A stretch of 64,000 nt of DNA from UBA2199 sp964628035 (GTDB taxonomy: Bacteria > Acidobacteriota > Aminicenantia > UBA2199), in NCBI GenBank assembly GCA_964628035.1, contig CAZVPI010000006.1:75243-139242 (forward strand). The letters run 5' to 3'. The translations under genes were made by a program, and so were the position numbers. Position 1 is the first letter of the stretch; every line of letters starts with the position of its first letter. Below the pieces are notes generated by a model, which saw only the letters and a list, made by a program, of their open reading frames with translations, had not been told where the DNA came from and ran no database searches. Shown here one piece after another: positions 46,959 through 55,085 of the stretch.

Positions 46959-48677
46959 CTAGAACAGTTTTCCGGAGCCGGCCATGATGAAGTGCTCTGC
47001 GATGGGCCCGAGCGACAGGACGGGGAAAAAGGTCAGCAGGCCGACGATCAGGATCGTGCCCAGCAACAGGGCGACGAACGTGGGGCCGAAGACCGGGAAG
47101 CTGCCGCTTCCCGCCGGCACGGCCTTTTTGGCGGCCAGCCGGCCGGACAGCGCCAGCACCGGCACGAAAAGCAGGAAGCGGCCGGCCAGCATGAGCAGGG
47201 CCATGATCAGGTTGGCCGCGGGATTGTTGAGGTTGATGCCGGCGAACGCGCTGCCGTTGTTGCCTGCTGCGGAGGAGAAGGCGTACAGGATCTCGCTCAG
47301 GCCATGCGGGCCCTGGTTGCCCAGTCCCGCCGTTCCCCAGCGCCCGGCCGTCGCAGCCGCCGCCGGCCCCAGGATCAGCAGGGCCGCGACCAGGATGTAG
47401 AAGGCGCAGAGCTTGACCTCGCCGGCCGTGATCTTCTTCCCCAGGTATTCGGGGGTGCGGCCCACCATTAATCCGGCGATGAACACGGCCAGGATGACGA
47501 AAACCAGCATGCCGTATAGCCCCGAGCCCACGCCGCCGAACACGACCTCGCCGAGCTGGATGTTGAGCATAGGCAGCAGCCCGCCCAACGGCGTGTAGGA
47601 ATCGTGCATTGAATTGACCGCCCCGCAGGAGGCGTCGGTCGTGACCGTAGCATACAGGGCCGAAGCGAATATCCCGAAGCGGGTCTCCTTGCCCTCCATG
47701 TTGCCGCCGGCGACGCCCAGTTCATGGGCCCGGGGATTGCCCGTCGCCTCGGCAGACCAGGAAATAAGGAAGCCGGCCAGGAAGAGGAGAAGCATGGCCG
47801 TCCATATGGACCAACCGTGCTTGCGGCAGCCGACCATCCGCCCCAGGTAGGAGGTGAGCGCGGAGGGGATCAGGAAGATGGCCAGCAGCTGGAGAAAATT
47901 GCTCAGCGGCGTGGGGTTTTCGTAGGGGTGCGCCGAATTGGCGTTGAAGAAGCCGCCGCCGTTGGTGCCCAGGATCTTGATCGCCTCCTGGGAGGCCACA
48001 GGCCCCTGCGGCAGCGTCTGGACGCGCGCCGCCCCGCCCCGGGTTTCGAGCCCCGACGTCTTCACATCGGCGCGGAAGTTCTGGATCACGCCCTGGGACA
48101 GGAAAACCACGGCCAGGAGGAACGAGAGGGGTAGCAGCACATGGAGAGTGATGCGGACCAGGTCGGCCCAGAAGTTACCGATCGTCCGGGCGCTCCGGCG
48201 GGCGATGCCCCGCACCAGCGCCGTGGCCACGGCGATGCCGACGGCGGCCGAGGCGAAGTTCTGGAACGTGAGGCCGACCATCTGGGAAAAATGGGACAGC
48301 GCGCTTTCGCCGGCGTAATTCTGCCAGTTGGTGTTGCTCGTGAAGCTGACGGCGGTATTGAAGGCCAGGAAAGGCTCCACGCCTGGCATTTGCTGGGGAT
48401 TGAGCGGCAGGAACCGCTGCAGGCGCAGCACGGCATAGGTCAGCAGCAGGGCAATCGTGCTGAAGGCGGCCAGCGACATGCCGTAACGTTTCCAGTCCTG
48501 CTCGGCTCCCACGCCCAGCGCCTTCAGCAGCCAGCGTTCGACGCCGCCCAGCAGCGGGGAGCAGAACGTCTTTTCCCGTGTCTCCAGCACCCTCTGGAGA
48601 TACGCTCCCAACAACGGGGTGGCGGCGAGCAGGATGCCAACGAACAGGATCAGCTGCGCCCATTCGTGCGCGCTCAT
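46959..48677 (-). CDS. kdpA: Potassium-transporting ATPase KdpA subunit
   Basis: Channel-like subunit that selects K+. The 572 residues contain the pore loops FTSNTNWQNYAGE, ILGTNGGGFFNANSAHPYEN, MHDSYTPLGGLLPM and FSSAAGNNGSAFAG, with about ten membrane spans. AGGAGGAAGC precedes the ATG and overlaps the end of kdpF. Length is normal (E. coli 557). Confidence 0.97.
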   Translation of the reverse strand: MSAHEWAQLILFVGILLAATPLLGAYLQRVLETREKTFCSPLLGGVERWLLKALGVGAEQDWKRYGMSLAAFSTIALLLTYAVLRLQRFLPLNPQQMPGVEPFLAFNTAVSFTSNTNWQNYAGESALSHFSQMVGLTFQNFASAAVGIAVATALVRGIARRSARTIGNFWADLVRITLHVLLPLSFLLAVVFLSQGVIQNFRADVKTSGLETRGGAARVQTLPQGPVASQEAIKILGTNGGGFFNANSAHPYENPTPLSNFLQLLAIFLIPSALTSYLGRMVGCRKHGWSIWTAMLLLFLAGFLISWSAEATGNPRAHELGVAGGNMEGKETRFGIFASALYATVTTDASCGAVNSMHDSYTPLGGLLPMLNIQLGEVVFGGVGSGLYGMLVFVILAVFIAGLMVGRTPEYLGKKITAGEVKLCAFYILVAALLILGPAAAATAGRWGTAGLGNQGPHGLSEILYAFSSAAGNNGSAFAGINLNNPAANLIMALLMLAGRFLLFVPVLALSGRLAAKKAVPAGSGSFPVFGPTFVALLLGTILIVGLLTFFPVLSLGPIAEHFIMAGSGKLF

Positions 48678-48685
48678 GCTTCCTC

Positions 48686-48766
48686 CTAGAACTTTTCCGG
48701 CTTGAAAACGGAGACGAAGAGGTAGATGACCAGGGCCAGCGCCGCAATGCCGATAAGCCAGCGCAT
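48686..48766 (-). CDS. kdpF: KdpF, small subunit of the Kdp pump
   Basis: A 26-residue single-span peptide (MRWLIGIAALALVIYLF... ending VFKPEKF). The size, single hydrophobic helix and the C-terminal ...PE-F ending match KdpF, which stabilises the KdpABC complex. The ATG shares one base with the stop of the preceding small ORF (TGATG). kdpA starts 8 bp after its stop. Too short for routine ORF calling. Confidence 0.88.
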   Translation of the reverse strand: MRWLIGIAALALVIYLFVSVFKPEKF

Positions 48767-48855
48767 CAGCGCACCGCCCGGTCGAGAAAACGTCCCAGCC
48801 TGAGGCACAGGAACAGGAAGCCGGCGGTCAATGCAATCAGGAGCAGGTCCTTCAT
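48766..48855 (-). CDS. small membrane peptide encoded just before kdpF
   Basis: A 29-residue ORF (starts MKDLLLIAL, ends GRFLDRAVR) with one hydrophobic helix and a basic tail. Its ATG overlaps the stop of the KinB-like kinase (ATGA) and its stop overlaps the kdpF ATG (TGATG), so it is held by translational coupling on both sides. GGGGGATC lies upstream. The position and one-span design suggest a second small Kdp accessory subunit, but I know no characterised homologue. Confidence 0.68.
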   Translation of the reverse strand: MKDLLLIALTAGFLFLCLRLGRFLDRAVR

Positions 48856-50678
48856 GACGATCCCCCTTGCCCGGACGCTTCCTCCGGGAACAGCGTGAAG
48901 TTGAAGTCGGTGCCGGCGGTCGAGCTCTGGAACGAGATCGTCCCCCCGTGGGCCGTTACGATCTCCCTGGCGATGCTCAGCCCCAAACCGACGCCCGTCT
49001 CTGCCGCCTGTCCGGGGACGCGGAAGAACTTCTCGAAGATGCGGGCCTGGAATTCCTGCGGAATTCCCGCGCCCTCGTCGCGGACGGAAAAGCGGATTCG
49101 CCCCGAGTCCTTTTTCGCCGACAGCCGGACAACGCCACCCACGGGGGAGTACGTAACGGCATTGGAGAGGAGGTTGGCAAACACGTACGGGATGCGGCTG
49201 CGGTCGGCCCGGACCCGGGGCAACCCGGCGGGAACGTCGGTCTCGATGCGCACCCCCTTGTCCTGGGCGGAGCGCTGGAAGGGGGCGACGGCCTCCGCGA
49301 CCAGCTCTCGGGCCGGGACGGCCTCCAGGTTCAGCCGGGTGCTCCCCGCTTCGAGGCGGCGGATCTCCAGCAGATCGTCGATGATGCCGTTCAGGCGGTC
49401 GCTCTCCTCCCGCGCCGAGACCAGCAGGTCGGCCTGCTTTTCGTTCAGCGAGCCTATGTTCTCCTCCAGAAGCAGGTGCAGCGCCATGCGGATCGACGTC
49501 AGGGGGGTCTTCAACTGGTGGGAGATGGTGGAGAAGAGGTCCTTCTTGATCTCGTCGTGCTGCAGAAGCAGGGTGACGTCCTCCAAAACAAGGATCGAGC
49601 CGCGGAACTCCTTCTCGGCGTTGTGGATGGGGACGACTCTGGGGCGGAAGAATTTTTCCCGGCCGTCGCGGAATTGCTGGATGATCTCCTGCCCGCTGCT
49701 GCCCGCATGCGGGGACCGGGCGCGCCGGTGAAGTTCCGCCAGAGAGGGGTAGGGGGCATGCTCAACCGCCATGCCCGGCACCAGACCGAACTGAGCCTGC
49801 GCCGCTGCGGTGGCCACCTCGATGTTGCCCTCGGTGTCGACGAGGGCCATCGCCGCCGGCAAGTTCTGGAAAGCCTCCTGGATGGAGCGCTGTACGCGGA
49901 GGAGCTTCTCCTGGTCGCTGCGGCGGAACAGCCGCAGGCTGGAGACCATGGCGTTGAAAGCCTCGGAGAGCTGGCCGATCTCGTCGCGGGCGTCGCTTCT
50001 GACGGTCAGGTTCAGGTTGCCGGCGCGGATCTCCTCGGTGGTGGCGATCAGGCCGCGGATCGGCCGCAGGATCCAGTGGTTGCTGAAGAGCGTGAAGGAC
50101 AGGGCGACGAGCGCCGACAGGCCGAGCAGCAGGATCATGTCGCGCCGGGCCTGCACGGCTTTCGTCCTCGCCTTGTCATTGGCCAGGTTCATGTTCTGCT
50201 GGTTCATCTGCAAAATGTACCGGTCCAACTCCTTGATGCGGAGGAACTGGGGAAGCAACGTCTCGAAGTAGTGCTGGTCGCGCCCGGCCCGGGCGGTGCC
50301 CAAGAACGCGTCGATCTGGCCGGAATAGGACTCGAAAAGGGCGCGCAGCTCCTGGGCCTTCTCCGTCTCGCCGGGGAGGGTGAGATTGTCCAGTTCGCGT
50401 CCGAGGGCATCATGAAAGCGGGCGCGATTGAGCGCGACCTGATCCAGCCCCTCGCGGACGAAGCCCGAGAGGATGAACAGCAGCCCGCTGTCTATCCTTT
50501 CCAAGGCGTCGTTCATGTCCTGGCAAGCCACGACGCTCCGGTAATTCTCCTTCAGGATGACGTCGATCGACAAGCCAAGCTCGTTGAAGCGCTGGATGCT
50601 CAGCAGGCCGACCGCCACCGCGATGGCCAACATCAGGACGAATACGCTTGCAATCTTTTGCCGTAAGGTGAAACGCAT
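48852..50678 (-). CDS. KinB-like membrane sensor histidine kinase of the kdp locus
   Basis: The 608 residues show a membrane helix (about 9-29), a helical periplasmic sensor (about 30-178) with MNDALERIDSGLLFILSG as in KinB-type sensors, a second helix (181-199), HAMP (203-250), PAS (about 265-370), the phospho-acceptor His387 in STISHQLKTPLTS, and an ATPase domain with N box FANLLSNAVTYSP, DEGAGIPQEF and TGVGLGLSIA. It shares no domain with KdpD apart from the kinase core. It follows a sigma-54 promoter and heads the kdp operon. GGAG precedes the ATG. Confidence 0.93.
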   Translation of the reverse strand: MRFTLRQKIASVFVLMLAIAVAVGLLSIQRFNELGLSIDVILKENYRSVVACQDMNDALERIDSGLLFILSGFVREGLDQVALNRARFHDALGRELDNLTLPGETEKAQELRALFESYSGQIDAFLGTARAGRDQHYFETLLPQFLRIKELDRYILQMNQQNMNLANDKARTKAVQARRDMILLLGLSALVALSFTLFSNHWILRPIRGLIATTEEIRAGNLNLTVRSDARDEIGQLSEAFNAMVSSLRLFRRSDQEKLLRVQRSIQEAFQNLPAAMALVDTEGNIEVATAAAQAQFGLVPGMAVEHAPYPSLAELHRRARSPHAGSSGQEIIQQFRDGREKFFRPRVVPIHNAEKEFRGSILVLEDVTLLLQHDEIKKDLFSTISHQLKTPLTSIRMALHLLLEENIGSLNEKQADLLVSAREESDRLNGIIDDLLEIRRLEAGSTRLNLEAVPARELVAEAVAPFQRSAQDKGVRIETDVPAGLPRVRADRSRIPYVFANLLSNAVTYSPVGGVVRLSAKKDSGRIRFSVRDEGAGIPQEFQARIFEKFFRVPGQAAETGVGLGLSIAREIVTAHGGTISFQSSTAGTDFNFTLFPEEASGQGGSS

Positions 50679-50699
50679 GTTCGGCTCCGTAAATCGTAA

Positions 50700-50716
50700 A
50701 GCATTGCCCGTGCCAA
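50700..50716 (-). promoter_or_regulatory. sigma-54 (-24/-12) promoter of the kinase-kdpFABC operon
   Basis: Minus strand TTGGCACGGGCAATGCT: -24 GG and -12 GC are exactly 10 bp apart, and 15 of the 16-17 conserved positions agree (ATGCT instead of TTGCT). The start site should fall near 50690, about 12 nt before the kinase ATG. Confidence 0.82.
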
Positions 50717-50765
50717 GAGGGGATCGTTAAAAACGCCTGTTTTCCCGGTTTGAAATGGACGCAAC

Positions 50766-50809
50766 TTGCATTATGCAAGCCCGTATTTTTTCCTGATTGC
50801 AGAATGCAA
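50766..50809. promoter_or_regulatory. pair of palindromic activator sites (UAS) for the kdp sigma-54 promoter
   Basis: TTGCATTATGCAA (50766-50778) and TTGCAGAATGCAA (50797-50809) are both TTGCA-N3-TGCAA. Their spacing is 31 bp, three helical turns, so both face the same side of the DNA. They lie about 80 and 115 bp upstream of the predicted start, the normal range for enhancer-binding proteins. Confidence 0.75.
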
Positions 50810-50818
50810 TGGAAAGTT

Positions 50819-52210
50819 TCAGATCTTGTACTTGCGGCGTTTGCGCCAGAGCGTGGCCTGGTCGATGCCCAAGGCCTCGGCGGCCTTCTGCAGCGATGGG
50901 GAAGAGGCGAGCACGCGGCGGATGTGCATCTCCTCGATGCGCTCCAGGGAGGCCGCCTCGTCAGGCTGCGGGGATCCCTCGCTGGAGCGGATCTTCTCCG
51001 GAAGGCATTGGCGGCCTACGTGCTCCGACTTGCAGAAGATGGCGACGCGCTCGATCATGTTGCGCAATTCGCGCAGGTTCCCTGGCCAGCCGTAACCGAC
51101 CATGGCCTCCGCGGCCTCGGGCGTGAATCCCTGGAAGGACTTGTGATTGGCCCGGCCGAAGAAGCGCAACATGCCTGCGGCGAGGGGTTCGATGTCCTCG
51201 CGGCGGTCGCGCAGCGGCGGGAGCTCGATCTCCACCACGTTCAGCCGGTAGTAAAGGTCCTCGCGAAAGCGCCCCGCGGCCGCGGCCTGGCCCAGGTCGA
51301 TGTTCGAGGCGGCGATGATGCGGACATCGGCACTGCGGGTGAGGTTCTCGCCGATGCGCTCGTACGCGCGCTCCTGGATGAAGCGCAGCAACTTGGGCTG
51401 GATCGACAGGGGCATGTCGCCGATCTCGTCCAGCAGCAGCGTCCCTTCCTGCGCCAGTGAGATGCGGCCGGGGAAATCCTTGAGGGCCCCGGTGAAGGAA
51501 CCCTTGGCGTGGCCGAACAGCTCGCTCTCCAGCAGCTCTGCGGACAGGGAGGGGCAGGAAACGCTCAGGAACGGCTTGCCGGCCCTGGGGCTCCAGTCGT
51601 GGATCGCCTTGGCCATGACGCTCTTGCCGGTCCCGCTCTCGCCCTTGAGCAGGATGGTGGCGCTGGAGGCCGCCGCCTCGCGGGCGACGGCCATGACCTT
51701 GCGCATGAGCGGGCTGCGGGTCGTCATCTCGATCTCCGGGACGCTCTCGCTCAGGCTGGTCTGCAGATACTCGACCTGCCGCTCGAGCTCACCGACCTGG
51801 CCCAGCCTGCGCACGATCAACTTGATCTGCGCCGGGGTGAACGGCTTGGGGATGTAGTCGCTGGCGCCGTTACGCATCGCCTCGATGGCCGAGTCGATGG
51901 AGGCGTAGGCGGTGATGATAACGATCTTCGCCCGCGGGGAATGGACCTGCAAGAGGGGGATAAGCTCGAGTCCGTTGCGTGCGCCCAAGCGCAGGTCGAG
52001 GAAAGCGACATCGAATGGCTCCTCCTTGATGCGCAGGGCGGCGTCGTTGAAGCTTTCCGCGGTGCGCACGCGGCAGCCCTCGAGCTCCAGGCAGAGCGAG
52101 ATGGTCTTGCGTATGTTGGCCTCGTCGTCGACGACCAGCACGCTCAGCCCATTGGCGGATTTGTGATCGTTTCCTTCCATGGGTGGAGGGACGGGCGTTC
52201 CATTCGGCAT
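50819..52210 (-). CDS. AlgB/NtrC-type sigma-54-dependent response regulator of the kdp locus
   Basis: Activator with a receiver (acceptor Asp72 in AFLDLRLGARNG), AAA+ domain (Walker A GESGTGKS; sigma-54 loop GSFTGA at about 237-242, an accepted variant of GAFTGA; LLLDEIGDMP; FREDLYYR) and a Fis-type helix-turn-helix (ALGIDQATLWRKRRKYKI). 463 residues from the ATG at 52210. An ATG at 52228 overlaps the predicted -10 box TACAAT and would be upstream of the start site; 52180 is another option. It precedes the KinB-like kinase and presumably drives the sigma-54 promoter between them. It occupies the place of KdpE, an OmpR-type regulator. Confidence 0.93.
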   Translation of the reverse strand: MPNGTPVPPPMEGNDHKSANGLSVLVVDDEANIRKTISLCLELEGCRVRTAESFNDAALRIKEEPFDVAFLDLRLGARNGLELIPLLQVHSPRAKIVIITAYASIDSAIEAMRNGASDYIPKPFTPAQIKLIVRRLGQVGELERQVEYLQTSLSESVPEIEMTTRSPLMRKVMAVAREAAASSATILLKGESGTGKSVMAKAIHDWSPRAGKPFLSVSCPSLSAELLESELFGHAKGSFTGALKDFPGRISLAQEGTLLLDEIGDMPLSIQPKLLRFIQERAYERIGENLTRSADVRIIAASNIDLGQAAAAGRFREDLYYRLNVVEIELPPLRDRREDIEPLAAGMLRFFGRANHKSFQGFTPEAAEAMVGYGWPGNLRELRNMIERVAIFCKSEHVGRQCLPEKIRSSEGSPQPDEAASLERIEEMHIRRVLASSPSLQKAAEALGIDQATLWRKRRKYKI

Positions 52211-52226
52211 CGGCCCGTCCGCCTTC

Positions 52227-52254
52227 ATTGTAGTTCATTTTCATCCCAAGTCAA
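52227..52254 (-). promoter_or_regulatory. promoter of the AlgB-type regulator
   Basis: Minus strand TTGACT, 16 bp, TACAAT. The predicted start site leaves a leader of about 10 nt before the ATG at 52210, without a clear Shine-Dalgarno. Confidence 0.68.
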
Positions 52255-52277
52255 CCCACCGCTTCCCTGAGAAGTGT

Positions 52278-52307
52278 TTGACAGCGGAAACGCTTTTTCC
52301 CTATAAT
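52278..52307 (+). promoter_or_regulatory. promoter of the Pat-type acetyltransferase gene
   Basis: TTGACA (52278-52283), 18 bp, TATAAT (52302-52307). Leader of about 68 nt; AGGAGG lies 12 nt before the ATG, a long spacing. Confidence 0.8.
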
Positions 52308-52382
52308 TCTGGCTACTGCAGCCCAAACGCGACGCTCCGGCCCGGAGCGCCGAGTCTAGCGGCCAGGAGGCAACGATCCACG

Positions 52383-55076
52383 ATGGCCATTCACCGCCTG
52401 GAGAACATCTTCAACCCGCAGCGCATCGCCCTGATCGGCGTCACCGCCAACCCCAAGAGCGTCGGCGGCAAGGTTCTGGGCAACCTCGTGGGCAGCGGCT
52501 ACCGCGGCGTCGTCTATCCCGTCAATCCCGACTTCGAGGCCGTGATGGGCATCTCCTGCTTCGCTTCGCTGGCGCAGCTGCCGCGGCCGGTCGACGTCGG
52601 CGTCATCTGCGCTCCGGCGGCCAAGGTGCCGGGTCTGGTGCGCGAGTGCGGCGAGGCGGGCATCCCCGGCGTGGTCATCGTCTCCAGCGGCTTCCGCGAG
52701 ACCGGCGCCGAGGGGCGGGCCCTGGAGGAGCAGGTCCTGGCCGAAGCGCGGCGTTTCGGCGCCCTGCGCATCCTCGGGCCCAACTGCCTGGGAGTGATCG
52801 TTCCCGGGCGCCAGCTGAACATGAGCTTCGCCGGCGCCATGCCCAAGAGCGGCCATGTGGCCTTCATCTCGCAGTCGGGGGCCCTGTGCGCCGCCGTACT
52901 GGACTGGGCGCGTGCGGAAAACATCGGCTTTTCCTGCGTGGCCTCGATCGGCAACGCCCTGGACATCGATTTCGGCGACCTGATCGACTACCTGGGCGAA
53001 GACGAGAAGACGCGCTCCATCATCCTGTACGTGGAATCGATCGGCCAGGCGCGCACGTTCATGACCGCCGCCCGCGCCTTCGCCCGCAGCAAGCCCATCG
53101 TCGCCTACAAGGCCGGCCGCTTCCCCGAGTCGGCCCAGGTGGCCGCCTCGCACACCGGCGCCCTGGCCGCCGAGGACGCCGTCTACGACGCCGCCTTCCA
53201 GCGCGCCGGCCTGGCCCGGGTGCTGGACATCGGCGAGATCTTCGACTGCGCCGAGCTGGTGGGCCGGCAGCAGGCGCCGCTGGGCCCGCGGCTGGCGGTG
53301 GTGACCAACGCCGGCGGGCCCGGGGTGATGGCCGCCGACGCCCTGATCCAGGCCGGCGGCGCCCTGGCCCGCCTGGGCGCCGGCACCGTCTCCCGCCTGG
53401 ACGAGGTCCTGCCTCCCAGCTGGTCGCGCGGCAACCCGGTCGACGTGCTGGGCGACGCCCGCTCCAAGCGCCTGGCCAAGGCGACGGAGATCGTCCTGCA
53501 GGACCCGGGCGCCGACGCCGTGCTGGTGATCGTCACGCCCCAGGCCATGACCAACCCCACGGCCATGGCCCAGGCGCTGGCCCAGCTCAAGGACCTTTCC
53601 CCCAAGCCGATCCTGGCCGCCTGGCTGGGCGGGGAGAGCATGGCCGCGGGCCGGCGGCTGCTGGCCGACGCGGGCATCGCCAACTACCGCACCCCCGAGC
53701 AGGCGGTTCGCGCCTTCATGACCCTGGTGGCTTACGCCCGCAACCTGGAGAGCCTCTACGAGACGCCGCGCGACGTCCCGCTGGCCTTCACCTCCGAGCG
53801 CCAGGCGCTGCACGCCGAATTCCGCCGCCTGGCCCCCTCAGGCCGCCGCACCCTGAGCGAGGACGAGTCCAAATCGCTGCTGGAGGCGTACGGCATTCCC
53901 GTGGCCATGCCCAAGCCGGCCGCCACGGCCGACGAGGCCGCCGCGCTGGCCGAGGGGATCGGCTTCCCGGTCGTGCTGAAGGTGCTCTCGCCCGACATCA
54001 CCCACAAGAGCGACGTGGGCGGCGTGGTCCTCGACCTGAAGGACGCGGACGGGGTGCGCCGGGCCTTCGCCGCCATCGCCGAGCGGGCGCAGCGGCTGGC
54101 GCCGGCTGCGCGCCTGGCCGGCGTGACCGTGCAGCCCATGATCCGCGGCGTGGAAGGCGTGGAGCTGATCCTGGGCATCAAGAAGGACCCGGTTTTCGGC
54201 ACCGTTGTGCTGGCCGGCCGCGGCGGCACCGGGGCCGAGCTTTTCGCCGACCGCAGCCTGGGATTTCCGCCGCTCAACGAGCGCCTGGCCCGGCGCATGC
54301 TCGAGTCGCTGCAGATCTGGCCGCTTCTCACCGGCTACCGCGGCCGCCCTGCCGTCGCCGTCGATCGCCTGCTGGAGACCCTGATCCGCTTGTCTTATTT
54401 CGCCGCCGACTACCCCGAGATCGTCGAACTGGACATCAACCCGCTGCTGGCCACCCCCGAGCGCGTCATCGCCCTGGACGCCCGCCTGGTCGTCGAGCCG
54501 GCGCAGCCGCCGGCCGCGGCGCGGCCTTATCATCACCTGGCGCTTCGCCCCTATCCCGAGGAGCTCGTGCGCACGGCCCGCTTGCAGGACGGAACCCGGG
54601 TGCTCCTGCGCCCCATCCGCCCCGAGGACGAGCCCCTGTGGATGGACCTGCTGGCCGGCTGCTCGCGAGAGTCCATTTACGCCCGCTTCCGCCATTTCTT
54701 TCAGTGGCAGTCGCACCAGGCGGCGGTCCGCTACTGCTTCATCGATTATGACCGCGAGATCGCCATGGTGGCCGAGCAGGAGCTGGAAGGGAAGCGCCGG
54801 CTGCTGGGGGTGGGGCGGCTGGTGGCCGACCCCGATCACGAGAGTGTGGAGTACGCCGTGCTCGTGGCCGACCAATGGCAGAACCGGGGGCTGGGCAGCG
54901 TGCTCACCGAGTGCTGCCTCGAGATCGCCCGCAGCTGGGGACTGAAGCGGGTCGTGGCCCAGACCGGCCCGGACAACGCCCGCATGCTGGCCCTGTTCAG
55001 GCGCCTGGGCTTCGCCACGACCCCTTCCGACGACGGATCGGTCATCGACGCCGTGATGGAGCTGCCGCCTGGCTGA
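52383..55076 (+). CDS. Pat/YfiQ-type protein lysine acetyltransferase (NDP-forming acyl-CoA synthetase-like + GNAT)
   Basis: The 897 residues combine a CoA-binding domain (about 10-135: RIALIGVTANPKSVGGKVLG), succinyl-CoA-ligase-like domains (about 150-460: GHVAFISQSGALCAA, ASHTGALAAEDAVYDAAF), an ATP-grasp part (about 490-705: YGIPVAMPKPAATADEA, LKVLSPDITHKSDVGGV, ELDINPLLATPERV) and a GNAT domain (about 715-890: LADQWQNRGLGSVLTEC, FRRLGFAT). This matches Pat/PatZ enzymes, which acetylate and inactivate acetyl-CoA synthetase and other proteins. The ATG at 52383 starts the CoA-binding fold. Convergent with the DUF362 gene at 9 bp. Confidence 0.92.
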   Translation: MAIHRLENIFNPQRIALIGVTANPKSVGGKVLGNLVGSGYRGVVYPVNPDFEAVMGISCFASLAQLPRPVDVGVICAPAAKVPGLVRECGEAGIPGVVIVSSGFRETGAEGRALEEQVLAEARRFGALRILGPNCLGVIVPGRQLNMSFAGAMPKSGHVAFISQSGALCAAVLDWARAENIGFSCVASIGNALDIDFGDLIDYLGEDEKTRSIILYVESIGQARTFMTAARAFARSKPIVAYKAGRFPESAQVAASHTGALAAEDAVYDAAFQRAGLARVLDIGEIFDCAELVGRQQAPLGPRLAVVTNAGGPGVMAADALIQAGGALARLGAGTVSRLDEVLPPSWSRGNPVDVLGDARSKRLAKATEIVLQDPGADAVLVIVTPQAMTNPTAMAQALAQLKDLSPKPILAAWLGGESMAAGRRLLADAGIANYRTPEQAVRAFMTLVAYARNLESLYETPRDVPLAFTSERQALHAEFRRLAPSGRRTLSEDESKSLLEAYGIPVAMPKPAATADEAAALAEGIGFPVVLKVLSPDITHKSDVGGVVLDLKDADGVRRAFAAIAERAQRLAPAARLAGVTVQPMIRGVEGVELILGIKKDPVFGTVVLAGRGGTGAELFADRSLGFPPLNERLARRMLESLQIWPLLTGYRGRPAVAVDRLLETLIRLSYFAADYPEIVELDINPLLATPERVIALDARLVVEPAQPPAAARPYHHLALRPYPEELVRTARLQDGTRVLLRPIRPEDEPLWMDLLAGCSRESIYARFRHFFQWQSHQAAVRYCFIDYDREIAMVAEQELEGKRRLLGVGRLVADPDHESVEYAVLVADQWQNRGLGSVLTECCLEIARSWGLKRVVAQTGPDNARMLALFRRLGFATTPSDDGSVIDAVMELPPG

Positions 55077-55085
55077 GCGTTGGCG

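Noticed and set aside
50766..50809. Terminator hairpins after the AlgB-type gene
   Set aside because: The palindromes are short, lack T runs in the reading direction, and their equal sequence and 31-bp phasing fit activator sites better.
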